A stretch of 64,000 nucleotides of DNA, from NCBI GenBank assembly GCA_964450955.1, contig CAYVFI010000016.1:62001-126000 (forward strand). Direction: 5' to 3'. Position numbers and translations under genes: made by a program. Source of the stretch: CAYNWT01 sp964450955. Its GTDB lineage: Bacteria; Planctomycetota; Planctomycetia; Planctomycetales; Planctomycetaceae. The notes under the pieces were generated by a model. That model was not told the DNA's origin. It did no database searches and saw only the letters and a list, made by a program, of their open reading frames with translations. This document shows positions 17,313 to 26,348 of the stretch, piece after piece. Within the stretch, counting starts at the first letter, position 1. Each line of letters begins with the position of its first letter.

Positions 17313-17891
17313 TCAAATCGATTTCACAGCTTGCGGCTGAGTATCATTTTGAAGGAAAACCATTTCCTTGCCATGACAGCGTGGGACCGGGCGACCGGTC
17401 AGTTTCCGCTCGGCGCCAGAACATTCGAGGCATTGGTACGTTGTGTAAGACACGAGCACGGTTTGAGAACTCCGGCGTGACTGGACCAGTTCGTTCACAG
17501 CAGACTCGCCAAGATCACGCAGCACCTCGTCAATCTGGACAGTCGGCAGTGGTTCTCGATTCTCCTGACTTTCCCTGTTTGGCCCGATTGCAACAGTCTC
17601 GACACCGTCTCGCTTCGCCTGCACAAGCCATTCAATGACTGCGGATGGAGTTAGCTGAGCCACCGTATCGGTCTCCGCCCATGCAGCATCATCAATGTAT
17701 TGCTGCGCGCTGGATGCGGTTAGGAATACGGCCACCGCATCGCTGCCATCCGCCATCGAAAAGACGGGAGTGTTAAGCGCCGGAGTTCCTTTCTCAGCGA
17801 CGACGAACAGGTCTTTACCGGTTCGGTATTCTTCAACAGACATATCGGGGCTCTCGAATAGAACAGGACGATCGGACGGACGGGATGACAT
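17313..17891 (-). CDS. Unknown protein with C-terminal zinc-ribbon-like motif
   Basis: A 192-residue soluble protein I do not recognise. The first 110 residues contain DLFVVAEKGTPALNTPVF and WLVQAKRDGVETVAIGPN, faintly like SseB-type domains. The C-terminus carries CLEC, then 15 residues later RCHGKEM, a plausible metal-binding site. It starts 15 bases after the stop of the upstream membrane gene, so the two are probably cotranscribed from the sigma-54-like site at 18448. Confidence 0.65.
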   Translation of the reverse strand: MSSRPSDRPVLFESPDMSVEEYRTGKDLFVVAEKGTPALNTPVFSMADGSDAVAVFLTASSAQQYIDDAAWAETDTVAQLTPSAVIEWLVQAKRDGVETVAIGPNRESQENREPLPTVQIDEVLRDLGESAVNELVQSRRSSQTVLVSYTTYQCLECSGAERKLTGRPVPRCHGKEMVFLQNDTQPQAVKSI

Positions 17892-17906
17892 CTCAGACTG
17901 ACCAGG

Positions 17907-18392
17907 CTACTCGACAAGAACCATTGCGGTTCCTACTAACATGGCCGCACCGAGAGCCAGAGCCAGCACGAAGCCGACCGTTTGTGGGTATTTCGGATTG
18001 CCGCCCGGGGCTCTCGCAGCCGCAGCGGATTCTTCGCTGCGGACGTGCGTTGCAGATTCCGCAGCGACCGGCCCAACCTGAGAAACACACAGTCCGTCCT
18101 TCCAGTGCAAAGCCATCGACGAAGGCAACTGCCCGGAGTTCGCGACGTCGGCTGAGAAAAAACCTGCGATCACGGACCCATCTTCCTCAAGAACCTCAAC
18201 CGGCCTCAGCAGCTCACGTTCTCCGGGGAGTTCCAGCCGCAAATGCCCCTGCAGGTCTTCGGCGTCTGTGTTCCCGCCTGACGAAAAGTCAACACGGATC
18301 TGACCGGCCGTCTGGCCGACGCAATGAACGATTCCTCGACCAGACCGCAAGGTTGGCTGGGGACACGGGCTGCTGTTTTCACTGTCAATCAC
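17907..18392 (-). CDS. Unknown C-terminally anchored membrane protein
   Basis: A 161-residue protein with no recognised domain. The body is acidic, and one transmembrane helix near the C-terminus (VGFVLALALGAAMLVGTAMV) suggests tail anchoring. I start at a GTG (18392) because AAGGAGAG sits six bases before it; upstream in-frame codons to 18452 have no such site and the region would overlap the promoter. The next gene on the same strand follows closely. Confidence 0.6.
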   Translation of the reverse strand: MIDSENSSPCPQPTLRSGRGIVHCVGQTAGQIRVDFSSGGNTDAEDLQGHLRLELPGERELLRPVEVLEEDGSVIAGFFSADVANSGQLPSSMALHWKDGLCVSQVGPVAAESATHVRSEESAAAARAPGGNPKYPQTVGFVLALALGAAMLVGTAMVLVE

Positions 18393-18447
18393 TTTGTTCT
18401 CTCCTTCTTGAACCATTAGATAGCAAGCTGCAACGGTTCCAGAACAA

Positions 18448-18463
18448 AGCAACTGCCGTACCG
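18448..18463 (-). promoter_or_regulatory. Putative sigma-54 promoter for two-gene unit
   Basis: On the minus strand CGGTACGGCAGTTGCT matches at 8 of 10 fixed bases with a perfect TTGCT box, 55 bases before the GTG at 18392. Confidence 0.5.
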
Positions 18464-18626
18464 ACCCCGAATATCGCGTCTCATGCGGCGAAACGGCTCA
18501 GTAATCGGAGGATCGCCCGCCAGGGTGGGGGCTGGCCAACCACTTCCGCCACAGAAGTGTGAGACTTACCACCTGGCAATCGGATGCGTATGATCGGTCG
18601 GTCTTTTTGAACAGGAAGAAGTGAAA

Positions 18627-20087
18627 ATGCCGAAAGCGCTCGTCATCGATGACGATCGGTCCACGTGTGAGCTGGTACGTCGATCGCTCGAAAAAGTCGA
18701 CATCCAGACGGTAGCAACCCAGGTCTTTACTGAAGGTCTTGAACGGGTCGAGAACGAAGATTTCGATGTCGTTCTATTGGACATCATGTTGCCGGGAATT
18801 TCCGGCCTTGAGGTCTTCAAGACCATCCGACAGCTTGATCGCAAGTTGCCCGTGATTTTCATAACCGCTTCAGACTCCAGCGAAATTGCCATCCAGGCAA
18901 TGCAACTAGGAGGTTTTGACTATGTGACGAAGCCACTGGATTTGCCAGTACTCAATGAAATCGTGAACCGCGCGCTCGCCACGCGGCGCATGATGAGTGT
19001 ACCGGTTGCTCTTCCGATTGATGGAGATGAGGCACCAGACGCAGATGCGTTCATTGGCCGCAGTCCGGCCATGCTGGACGTATTCAAAATGGTTGGTCGC
19101 GTTGCGGCTCAAAATGTTCCCGTCTTGATCCGCGGCGAAAGCGGTACAGGAAAAGAACTTGTCGCGCGGGCGGTTTACCAGTTTAGCGATCGCGAAGGCG
19201 AGTGTTTCATGGCCGTCAATTGTGCGGCGCTACCCGACAGCCTTCTGGAAAGTGAACTTTTTGGACACGAGAAAGGTGCATTCACCGGGGCCGATAAAAG
19301 ACGTATCGGGAAGTTCGAAGCGTGCAACGGCGGAACGATTTTTCTTGATGAAGTCGGTGACATGTCTTCCCTGGTGCAGGGAAAAGTTCTACGACTGCTT
19401 CAAGAACAGCGCTTCGAGCGTATTGGGGGCAATGAGACCATCGAAACCAACGTTCGTATCATTACGGCTACGAATCGAAACCTTGAAGAAATGGTCGAAT
19501 CCGGTGACTTCCGTGAAGACCTTTTCTACCGCCTAAACGGAGTGACAATCTCGCTCCCGCCACTGCGCGAGCGTAACGGGGATGTTGACTTGCTGCTGGA
19601 GCACTACTTGAGAATCGCTTGCGAAGAAATGAGCAAGAAGCATGTCGAAGGAATCTCGCCAGAAGCATTGGCGGTGCTTCGAACCTACCGGTGGCCCGGA
19701 AATGTGCGTGAGTTAAGAAGCGTCATCCGTGAGTCTCTTATCAACGCGACCGGACCAGTGATTGTCCCTTCGTTTCTCCCAAAAATTCTGACCGATACCG
19801 AATCTGTACCAGCGACAACGACAGGCGGTACCAACGGGCCCGAATCAGACCTGCCTCCATCCGACCTGGGCCCGTTTATTGCCAGGCGAATTGCTGCCGG
19901 TTCAACCGACCTCTACGCAGAGGCAGTTGAAGCACTTGAAAAATATCTGATCACTCGGGCTTTGCAGCACACCGAAGGTAATCAGACGAAAGCGGCAGAA
20001 TTGCTTGGTATTACACGTGGTAAAATTCGTGATCGTGTGAAGAGTTTTGGAATCAACCTCGATAAGTCGATCACTCTGGAAAACTGA
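18627..20087 (+). CDS. NtrC-type sigma-54 response regulator 1
   Basis: A 486-residue activator. The receiver domain (2-118) has acidic residues D8-D10, phosphoacceptor D52 and K102. The AAA+ domain (about 140-375) has Walker A GESGTGKE (170-177), the sigma-54 contact loop GAFTGA (217-222) and Walker B TIFLDEVGDM. A Fis-type helix-turn-helix ends the protein (NQTKAAELLGITRGKIRDRV). It would drive sigma-54 promoters after phosphorylation. I chose the ATG at 18627 over a GTG at 18621 because AGGAAG is spaced correctly for the ATG. The hybrid kinase gene starts 64 bases downstream and is the probable partner. Confidence 0.95.
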   Translation: MPKALVIDDDRSTCELVRRSLEKVDIQTVATQVFTEGLERVENEDFDVVLLDIMLPGISGLEVFKTIRQLDRKLPVIFITASDSSEIAIQAMQLGGFDYVTKPLDLPVLNEIVNRALATRRMMSVPVALPIDGDEAPDADAFIGRSPAMLDVFKMVGRVAAQNVPVLIRGESGTGKELVARAVYQFSDREGECFMAVNCAALPDSLLESELFGHEKGAFTGADKRRIGKFEACNGGTIFLDEVGDMSSLVQGKVLRLLQEQRFERIGGNETIETNVRIITATNRNLEEMVESGDFREDLFYRLNGVTISLPPLRERNGDVDLLLEHYLRIACEEMSKKHVEGISPEALAVLRTYRWPGNVRELRSVIRESLINATGPVIVPSFLPKILTDTESVPATTTGGTNGPESDLPPSDLGPFIARRIAAGSTDLYAEAVEALEKYLITRALQHTEGNQTKAAELLGITRGKIRDRVKSFGINLDKSITLEN

Positions 20088-20151
20088 ACGAATCACTTCA
20101 GTTCGGCCGCAAAAATGATTACGACAGCCATTACTTTCCAGCGTTTGCGTC

Positions 20152-22227
20152 ATGCCCGACAATCAAGAATCGAACACCCAATCCTCCAACGCAATCCTCA
20201 GAGCGAAACTACAGAAAAGTAGGGAAGTCGAGGTCGAACTTCGGGGTGAGCGAAATTCGGCGGAAGAAGCGAGCCGCGTCAAAAGTGAGTTCATGGCAAA
20301 TATCAGCCACGAACTCCGGACACCGATGAACGCCATTCTGGGCATGACTGAGCTCGCACTTCAGGAATCGCTGACCCCGCGGGTTCGGGAGTACTTGAAG
20401 ACCGTTCAGGACTCAGCCGACACGATGTTGTTTCTCATCAACGACATCCTGGACTTTTCCCGATTGGAAGCTGGTCGGTTTGAACTCGACCCGGTCAGCC
20501 TTAACCTGCGGTCGCTACTCGACGAAACCATGCGAACACTCGCGTTGCGAGCACACGAGAAGGGACTGGAACTTGCATACCACGTCGACCATCGGATTCC
20601 GGATTCGATAGTCGCCGACCCGATGCGACTGCGACAAATCCTGACCAACCTGGTCAACAACGCGATCAAATTTACCGAGCAGGGAGAGGTCGTTCTACGA
20701 GTGCTCAAAGATGCGTCAAAGCCTGATAAATCAAACACCGCCACGCGCGCGAAATTTTGTGTGACTGACACGGGAATTGGAATCAGCAAACAAGACATCG
20801 AACGCATTTTTGTTCCGTTTGCTCAGGCAGATTCGTCCACAACAAGGCATTATTCCGGTACCGGCCTCGGACTCTCGATCTGTTCTGAACTTATTGAGCT
20901 GATGGGTGGATCGCTTGAAGTCCGTAGCGAACCAACACGGGGCAGCGACTTCTATTTCACCATCGATCTGATACTTGATGACGATCAGGATCCATCGCCA
21001 GCCGATGTGGGAAATGGTCGACAAGTTTTGGTCGTCGATGACAACCAGTCGCAACGCGAGATTGTCGGAGAGCTACTGGCTGAACTTGGTTTTCAGCCCA
21101 CGCTCGCAGCAAATGCAGATGATGCGTTCTCCATACTGTCACAAGATGACGGCGACGATATCGCATTTCTGGTTGTCGACGCGCTGATGCCCGGGACGGA
21201 CGGCTTTATGCTGACTGAACGAGTTCAGTCTGATCACAACCGCAAGACGCCAGTCGCACTCATGGTGTCTCCTGCAGACCGTCAGGTCTTTAGCGATCGA
21301 TGCGAATCCCTCAAGCTGAGTCACTTCCTTGATAAGCCCGTCTCAAGAAACGCCGTCCACGAAGTCGCGTTTTCCGTACTCAACGAAGAAACGCAGCCTC
21401 AGAGATCAGGTTCACGGGAGACTATCACTGCGCCTCCGCGAACTCTTCGCATTCTTGTTGCCGAAGACACCCCTGCGAACCAAAAGGTTCTGCGTGCAAT
21501 GCTGACCCGGCGAGGTCACTCACTGCAGATCGCTCACAACGGCAGAGAAGCACTCGACCGATTGCACCAGGACGGCGATTTTGATCTCGTCCTGATGGAT
21601 GTGCAGATGCCGACAATGGACGGCATCCAGGCGACGCAGGCGATTCGAGAATCTGAGCACGGTACTAACAGTCGCATCCCCATCATTGCTATGACGGCTC
21701 ATGCGATGCGAGGTGATCGTGAAGCATGTCTCGCGGCGGGCATGGATCACTACATTGCCAAACCCATTAACTACAACCGCCTGATTCGGGCTGTGGAGCG
21801 GTTTGGACTGCCGCCTGGGACAGCGTCACAGGTTGCGCCCCTGGTTGCAAAACAGTCGCAGACCTCAAGCTCGTCGAAAGTGTGGAACGCGGATGCTGCC
21901 CTGCGGCGACTTGGCAAAGACGAATCGCTGCTGGCTGATCTCATCGACTTTTTCCACGAAGACTCCGTCACGCTTCAAGCCACGATTGAAGCTGCGATCC
22001 AATCCGCTGACGCTTACGAGATCCAGCGAAACGCACACGCCCTGAAAGGACTCTGCGCTAACTTCGAGGCTCCGATCGCGACCGAAGCAGCCAACGACAT
22101 CGAACGCCGCGCCGCCAAAGGGATGACGCAGGCCGGCGAATTTGATCTCAAATCTCTTAAACAAGCCGTCAAAGAACTTGCTGACGCACTTGCTCAGTGG
22201 AAATCCGATCGCGTGTGTCCTGAATAG
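20152..22227 (+). CDS. Soluble hybrid histidine kinase: HisKA-HATPase-REC-REC-HPt
   Basis: A 691-residue phosphorelay protein. A short N-terminal coiled coil leads to HisKA (SHELRTPMN, phosphorylated H53) and an HATPase domain (NLVNNAIKFTEQG, DTGIGIS, GTGLGLSICSEL). Receiver 1 (about 288-405) has the site LVVDALMPGTDG; receiver 2 (about 430-550) has LVLMDVQMPTMDG; the C-terminal HPt domain has NAHALKGLCANF with the phosphotransfer His. There is no sensory or transmembrane domain, so the signal must arrive through a partner or the coiled coil. Its position directly after an NtrC-type regulator suggests that the HPt passes phosphate to that regulator. Confidence 0.94.
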   Translation: MPDNQESNTQSSNAILRAKLQKSREVEVELRGERNSAEEASRVKSEFMANISHELRTPMNAILGMTELALQESLTPRVREYLKTVQDSADTMLFLINDILDFSRLEAGRFELDPVSLNLRSLLDETMRTLALRAHEKGLELAYHVDHRIPDSIVADPMRLRQILTNLVNNAIKFTEQGEVVLRVLKDASKPDKSNTATRAKFCVTDTGIGISKQDIERIFVPFAQADSSTTRHYSGTGLGLSICSELIELMGGSLEVRSEPTRGSDFYFTIDLILDDDQDPSPADVGNGRQVLVVDDNQSQREIVGELLAELGFQPTLAANADDAFSILSQDDGDDIAFLVVDALMPGTDGFMLTERVQSDHNRKTPVALMVSPADRQVFSDRCESLKLSHFLDKPVSRNAVHEVAFSVLNEETQPQRSGSRETITAPPRTLRILVAEDTPANQKVLRAMLTRRGHSLQIAHNGREALDRLHQDGDFDLVLMDVQMPTMDGIQATQAIRESEHGTNSRIPIIAMTAHAMRGDREACLAAGMDHYIAKPINYNRLIRAVERFGLPPGTASQVAPLVAKQSQTSSSSKVWNADAALRRLGKDESLLADLIDFFHEDSVTLQATIEAAIQSADAYEIQRNAHALKGLCANFEAPIATEAANDIERRAAKGMTQAGEFDLKSLKQAVKELADALAQWKSDRVCPE

Positions 22228-22356
22228 CCTGCCCGGAAACGTCGCCGGAAAACTTTCCGGCCGTCCCCGCGATCAGTCGGTCGATCAATGATCGCGCCGG
22301 CTCCCTGGCCTTCACCTGCCTTAGTCTATTAGCCCCACAGTTTGCCGTTTTTGCTT

Positions 22357-22372
22357 TGGCACGCGGCTTGCT
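22357..22372 (+). promoter_or_regulatory. Perfect sigma-54 promoter for second DUF1328 gene
   Basis: TGGCACGCGGCTTGCT matches all ten fixed bases and lies 54 bases before the start at 22411. It is the closest consensus site to the NtrC-kinase pair. Confidence 0.8.
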
Positions 22373-22410
22373 TCCTTTCTGCACATCACTTGATTTGAAA
22401 GGAACACTCC

Positions 22411-22575
22411 ATGTTGCGTTATGCCATCGGCTTTATGGCCATCGCTTTGATCGCTGGACTTTTTGGTTTCGGACTTGTTGGCGGAATGGCCTACGGAGCC
22501 GCGAAAATTTGCTTCTTCGCATTCCTGCTTCTGGCCGTCCTATCCCTGCTGACAGGCAAGCGTGTCGAAGCGTAG
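22411..22575 (+). CDS. DUF1328 membrane microprotein, copy 2
   Basis: A 54-residue, two-helix membrane protein (MLRYAIGFMAIALIAGL, then GFGLVGGMAYGAAKICFF) closely matching the copy at 11750. The ATG is preceded by GAAAGGA at good spacing. Family function is unknown. It probably leads a transcript with the PRC-barrel gene 90 bases downstream. Confidence 0.87.
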   Translation: MLRYAIGFMAIALIAGLFGFGLVGGMAYGAAKICFFAFLLLAVLSLLTGKRVEA

Positions 22576-22665
22576 TCGCCGGGTTCGACAAACAAAGGGT
22601 CACCCTGGCTTCCTGGCAGCACGATTAACCAACCACCAACCACCAACAAATGTTTGGAGGATGAC

Positions 22666-23403
22666 ATGTTTCAAAGTATGAACAACATCATTGGGTTCAA
22701 GGTCGACGCACTCGATGGCGAATGTGGGTCAGTCAAAGATTTATTCTTCGATGACTCAAGTCACAAGCTCCGTTACCTCGTTGTCGACACAGGCGGCTGG
22801 CTAAACTCGCATGAGGTGCTGATCTCACCCGAGTCCGTGGCTGAAATCGACGGAGCCACCAAAACGGTGGCGGTGTTACTTCGCAAGAGCGCGATTGACG
22901 ACTCGCCAAAAGTGGACACTGACAGGCCGATCTCGCGGCAGTACGAGATCGCTTTGGCCAGCTACCACAACTGGCCAGCCTACTGGGCGGTCGCGGGTCA
23001 TTCATCGACTCCCGTCGAACGTGATGAGTCAGCAGTGGCTGCTGCAATGATGGTGGAAGAAGCAGACCCAAACCTCCGCAGCGCTAAGGCTGTTATCGGC
23101 TACGGTATTCAGTGCATGGAGGATAGTCTCGGTCACGTGGAGGATCTCATTCTCGACACCGAAACTTACACGATCCGCTACGTCATCGTAGACACGCGAA
23201 ACTGGCTGCCTGGAGGTAAGAAGGTGATGGTCTCCTTCGACTGGATCACTCATTTCTCCTGGGCCGACAGCAAAGCGTTCGTCGACCTGACACAAGACCA
23301 ACTGCGGGACGCCCCGGAATACGACCCGCGGGCACCCGTCAATCGACAGCTTGAAGAACGACTCTTCGACTTCTACGGGCGACCAATCTATTGGCTCGAC
23401 TGA
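22666..23403 (+). CDS. Two-domain PRC-barrel protein
   Basis: A 245-residue soluble protein with two tandem PRC-barrel repeats. The first has SVKDLFFDDSSHKLRYLVVDTGGWL, the second HVEDLILDTETYTIRYVIVDTRNWLPG, each followed by a VLISPE- or VMVSFDW-like strand. A linker contains YHNWPAYW and the C-terminus ends FYGRPIYWLD. PRC-barrels act in ribosome maturation, photosynthetic reaction centres and many stress proteins as binding modules. The start at 22666 follows GGAGG. It is probably cotranscribed with DUF1328 copy 2. Confidence 0.88.
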   Translation: MFQSMNNIIGFKVDALDGECGSVKDLFFDDSSHKLRYLVVDTGGWLNSHEVLISPESVAEIDGATKTVAVLLRKSAIDDSPKVDTDRPISRQYEIALASYHNWPAYWAVAGHSSTPVERDESAVAAAMMVEEADPNLRSAKAVIGYGIQCMEDSLGHVEDLILDTETYTIRYVIVDTRNWLPGGKKVMVSFDWITHFSWADSKAFVDLTQDQLRDAPEYDPRAPVNRQLEERLFDFYGRPIYWLD

Positions 23404-23443
23404 CCATTCAGACAAACTTTCGTTGCTACAAAATCTCAAAACA

Positions 23444-23459
23444 TGGCCACCGCACTGCG
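23444..23459 (+). promoter_or_regulatory. Weak sigma-54-like site before lipoprotein gene
   Basis: TGGCCACCGCACTGCG keeps the GG-N10-GC core but matches only 7 of 10 fixed bases, 30 bases before the ATG at 23490. The gene could equally be reached by readthrough from the promoter at 22357. Confidence 0.3.
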
Positions 23460-23489
23460 GAGCCGGTCCGTTAAGAAAGGAACCGAATC

Positions 23490-23969
23490 ATGACTCGTTT
23501 ATTCATCCCGCTCGCTCTGGTCGCACTGGTTGCTGGCTGTTCGGAAACTGATTCTGAAGTTACGACAAACGTGCCGCCCACAACCGACGCCCCCGTAACC
23601 AGCTCGGACGTCAGGGAAGAGATTAATGAGGCAGCAGAGAAAATTGGTGAGTTTGCCTCAGAGAAGAAGGAGGAATACGCATTGCAACTGGACAAGCAGA
23701 TGCAGGACCTCGACAAAAAACTTGCAGCCTTGAAAGAAAAGACGGCGGAACTGAAGGACGATGCAAAGGTCAAATGGGACGAAAAAATGTCGGCCCTGGA
23801 AACCAAGCGACAGACCGCTGCCCAAAAGCTTGCCGCTGTCAAAAATGCAAGCGGTGACGCGTGGGCCGAAATGAAGTCTGGTTTCGTGGCCGCTTTGGAT
23901 GAGCTATCTAAAGCGTACGAAGATGCATCCGCTGAGTTTCAGGAATCGAGCTCCAACGAAGACGCCTAA
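23490..23969 (+). CDS. Coiled-coil lipoprotein
   Basis: A 159-residue lipoprotein: MTRLFIPLALVALVAGC gives a clear lipobox with Cys17. The mature protein has a Thr/Pro-rich spacer (about 20-40) and then a long Lys/Glu-rich coiled coil (about 45-150) with units such as LDKKLAALKEKTAEL. No domain family is recognised. AAGGAA precedes the ATG. Its plan resembles the shorter lipoprotein at 13562. A periplasmic spacer or envelope-stress role is inference. Confidence 0.78.
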   Translation: MTRLFIPLALVALVAGCSETDSEVTTNVPPTTDAPVTSSDVREEINEAAEKIGEFASEKKEEYALQLDKQMQDLDKKLAALKEKTAELKDDAKVKWDEKMSALETKRQTAAQKLAAVKNASGDAWAEMKSGFVAALDELSKAYEDASAEFQESSSNEDA

Positions 23970-23990
23970 TCGAAACGCTGATCAGTTCAA

Positions 23991-24023
23991 GAGTCACTGT
24001 TGCGGAACAGTGGCTCTTTTTTT
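23991..24023 (+). terminator. Rho-independent terminator after coiled-coil lipoprotein gene
   Basis: An 11-bp stem (23991-24001 with 24006-24016, one wobble) with a GCGG loop is followed by seven T. It ends the unit begun at 22411 or 23490. Confidence 0.9.
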
Positions 24024-24101
24024 GTGGTTCTTCTGAGAAGTCTGTGGCTTAAAACTTCTGTTTCTTCCACACATCGATCTTATTCCTACAGCGATTTTCG
24101 T

Positions 24102-24330
24102 TCAGTCGCGGAGCGACGGCATGCGATAGCCTCGGGTTTCAACCCCGAGGAAACGTGGCCCGCAACTTCCGAAGCCGCGAAGCGGCGGCAGGTGGATCGT
24201 TGAACGCGTTGTAATGCGAGAGTGATTGCGCGAATGGCCGCATGTCGTCGCTCCGCGACTCGTACGAACGGTTCGCGCACGTCCTCGGACGAAAGTCCGA
24301 GGCTATCGCATGTCGTTGCTCCGCGACTGA
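24102..24330. repeat. REP-like palindromic repeat cluster
   Basis: A 33-base unit TCAGTCGCGGAGC-(G/A)-ACG-(G/A)-CATGCGATAGCCTCGG occurs forward at 24102-24134 and inverted at 24298-24330, with two differences. Each is followed on its own strand by a small hairpin (CCTCGG loop CCGAGG). A partial inverted copy lies at 24240-24260. The layout resembles REP/BIME elements moved by RAYT transposases; no transposase is present here. The region 24024-24541 holds no gene otherwise. Confidence 0.7.
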
Positions 24331-24541
24331 GACACTTCGAGAGAATCAGAAGATGCCGCCAGCCACAAGAATCCCAGAAGAACCTCCTTTGTTTGTTCCT
24401 GGGACAGACAATCCTTCCACCTTCGCGGGCCAGCACAGGCGCAATCTACGTACCATTCTTGATACAGTCTGCGACTAATAGCTTTCGGCTGAGTGCCGGC
24501 GTTCTTTTGGTACATCATTTCGAGCAGGCAGGCAGAAACCC

Positions 24542-26329
24542 GTGGAATCCCAGAGCACCCTTGTCGCGCTGTCCGCAGTGTTGATTCTCGGAATCGGCAG
24601 TCAGTGGCTGGCGAGTCGATTACACCTTCCAGCCATTCTGGTTCTTTTGGCCGCGGGCCTGGTGGCCGGACCCGCAACCGGGTTCATTGTTCCGGAAGAA
24701 TTATTTGGAGACCTGCTGCTGCCGATGGTCTCCCTGGCGATCGCAGTCATTCTTTTCGAAGGAGCAATGACTCTGCGGCTGTCAGAACTAAAAGCCATCG
24801 GTCGGCCATTATTTATGCTGCTGACTGTTGGCGTTTTGCTGACGTGGTTATTGGCCGGTTCTGCCGCCTACTACCTACTGCGTTTCGGAGCGACTGAAGC
24901 GATTCTGTTGGGATCGATCCTGACTGTGACGGGGCCGACTGTGGTTGGACCGATGCTCCAACACATTCGCCTGATCGGAAACGTTGGCCCGCTCGCGCGG
25001 TGGGAGGGTATCGTTGTTGATCCAATCGGCGCCGTTTTGGCGGTTCTGACTTTTGCGGCTTCTCGTTCGATTCAGGATTCAACAGTTCGCGGCGCTGCCT
25101 GGTCCGGAGCTGTCGGATTCGTAGAGACTTTTCTCGTTGGTGCTTTAATTGGACTTGCGGCGGCGTGGCTTCTGTGGCTGGTGCTCAAGAAACACTGGGT
25201 TAGCGACCATCTCGACAGCCCACTTGCCCTGGCATTTGTTGTCTTCGCATTCACCACAGCAAACCTGCTACATCATGAAGCCGGACTTGTGTCTGTCACC
25301 GTCATGGGCCTCGCGCTTGCGAATCAACATTCTGTGAATGTATCTCGAATCATCAGCTTCAAAGAGAACCTGACAGTCCTGCTTATCAGTGGTCTCTTCA
25401 TCATTCTGACCACGCGGCTTAACATCGACAGCTTTACGAGTTTAGGCTGGCGAGGCGCGGCATTCCTTGCGACGGTTATTCTTGTCGTGCGTCCTGTAAG
25501 CGTATTTGTGTCTACGATTGGCAGTGGAATGCCTTTCTCAGAGCGTACTTTTCTTGCGTGGCTGGCTCCGCGTGGAATTGTCGCCGCCGCGGTGGCGTCT
25601 GTCTTTTCTCTGGAAATTCCAAACGGTGATCGATTCGTTGCCGCCGCGTTCCTGGTCATTCTGGGGACCTGTTTCGTCTATGGCCTGACAGCAAGCTGGG
25701 TGTCCAGAAGACTTGGCCTAAGCATCGCGAACCCTCAGGGCGTGCTCATCGCCAGCGCTCACGCCGGTGCCCGGGCAATCGCTCAGGCACTTCTCAGTCA
25801 AGGCATCGCCGTCAGAGTGGTTGACACGAACCGTGAGAATATTCGAGTGGCTCAACTGGAAGGAATACCGACGTTCTTTGGGAACATACTTGCAGAAGAA
25901 CTGGAGGAGTTGGAGCTTGGTGGCCTGGGCAAGTTGTTTGCGATGACTGGCAACTCAGAAGTCAACCTACTGGCCATTCAACGCGGCGGGGAACTGTTCG
26001 AACGCAAAGAATGCTATCGGCTTAGCATGCCTGCGAAACGCCTAAGCAGCCGGGAGGTTGGACGCGAAGCACTGCGCGGTCGTGTGCTGTTCTCTGACGA
26101 AGCCACTTACGACAATCTCGACCAGCGATTTGCTGAAGGAGCAGTGGTTAAGGTCACCAAACTCTCTGACGAATTCACGATGAGTGATTTCTCTGAGAAG
26201 TACCCAGACGCCTTATTGATGTTTGTCATCGATGCGATGGGTGGGCTTAATGTTGTTGCCACCGACTCGATAATAGAACCCGGGTCATCCGATACTGTGA
26301 TGGCTTTAGTGAAAGCTTCCGACGTCTAA
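24542..26329 (+). CDS. Na+/H+-type cation:proton antiporter with C-terminal nucleotide-binding domain
   Basis: A 595-residue protein. The first 395 residues form a CPA-type antiporter with about a dozen helices, including ILFEGAMTLRL, the unwound helix region VTGPTVVGPML, and VDPIGAVLAVLTF with the acidic transport residue. LAPRGIVAAAVASVFSLEI matches the NhaP/NHE signature. Residues about 400-595 form a TrkA-N/RCK-like domain (VLIASAHAGARAIAQALL, VRVVDTNRENI) that would gate transport by nucleotide binding. It starts with GTG. Ion specificity cannot be set from sequence alone. Confidence 0.88.
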   Translation: MESQSTLVALSAVLILGIGSQWLASRLHLPAILVLLAAGLVAGPATGFIVPEELFGDLLLPMVSLAIAVILFEGAMTLRLSELKAIGRPLFMLLTVGVLLTWLLAGSAAYYLLRFGATEAILLGSILTVTGPTVVGPMLQHIRLIGNVGPLARWEGIVVDPIGAVLAVLTFAASRSIQDSTVRGAAWSGAVGFVETFLVGALIGLAAAWLLWLVLKKHWVSDHLDSPLALAFVVFAFTTANLLHHEAGLVSVTVMGLALANQHSVNVSRIISFKENLTVLLISGLFIILTTRLNIDSFTSLGWRGAAFLATVILVVRPVSVFVSTIGSGMPFSERTFLAWLAPRGIVAAAVASVFSLEIPNGDRFVAAAFLVILGTCFVYGLTASWVSRRLGLSIANPQGVLIASAHAGARAIAQALLSQGIAVRVVDTNRENIRVAQLEGIPTFFGNILAEELEELELGGLGKLFAMTGNSEVNLLAIQRGGELFERKECYRLSMPAKRLSSREVGREALRGRVLFSDEATYDNLDQRFAEGAVVKVTKLSDEFTMSDFSEKYPDALLMFVIDAMGGLNVVATDSIIEPGSSDTVMALVKASDV

Positions 26330-26348
26330 AGGACGGACCTCGCGGAGG

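Noticed and set aside
18540..18600. Sigma-54-like TGGCAATCGGATGCG upstream of the first NtrC-type gene.
   Set aside because: GG and GC are nine bases apart rather than ten, which sigma-54 tolerates poorly.
24102..24330. Possible CRISPR array.
   Set aside because: Units are few, differ in orientation and have no regular spacers. A REP-like palindrome fits better.
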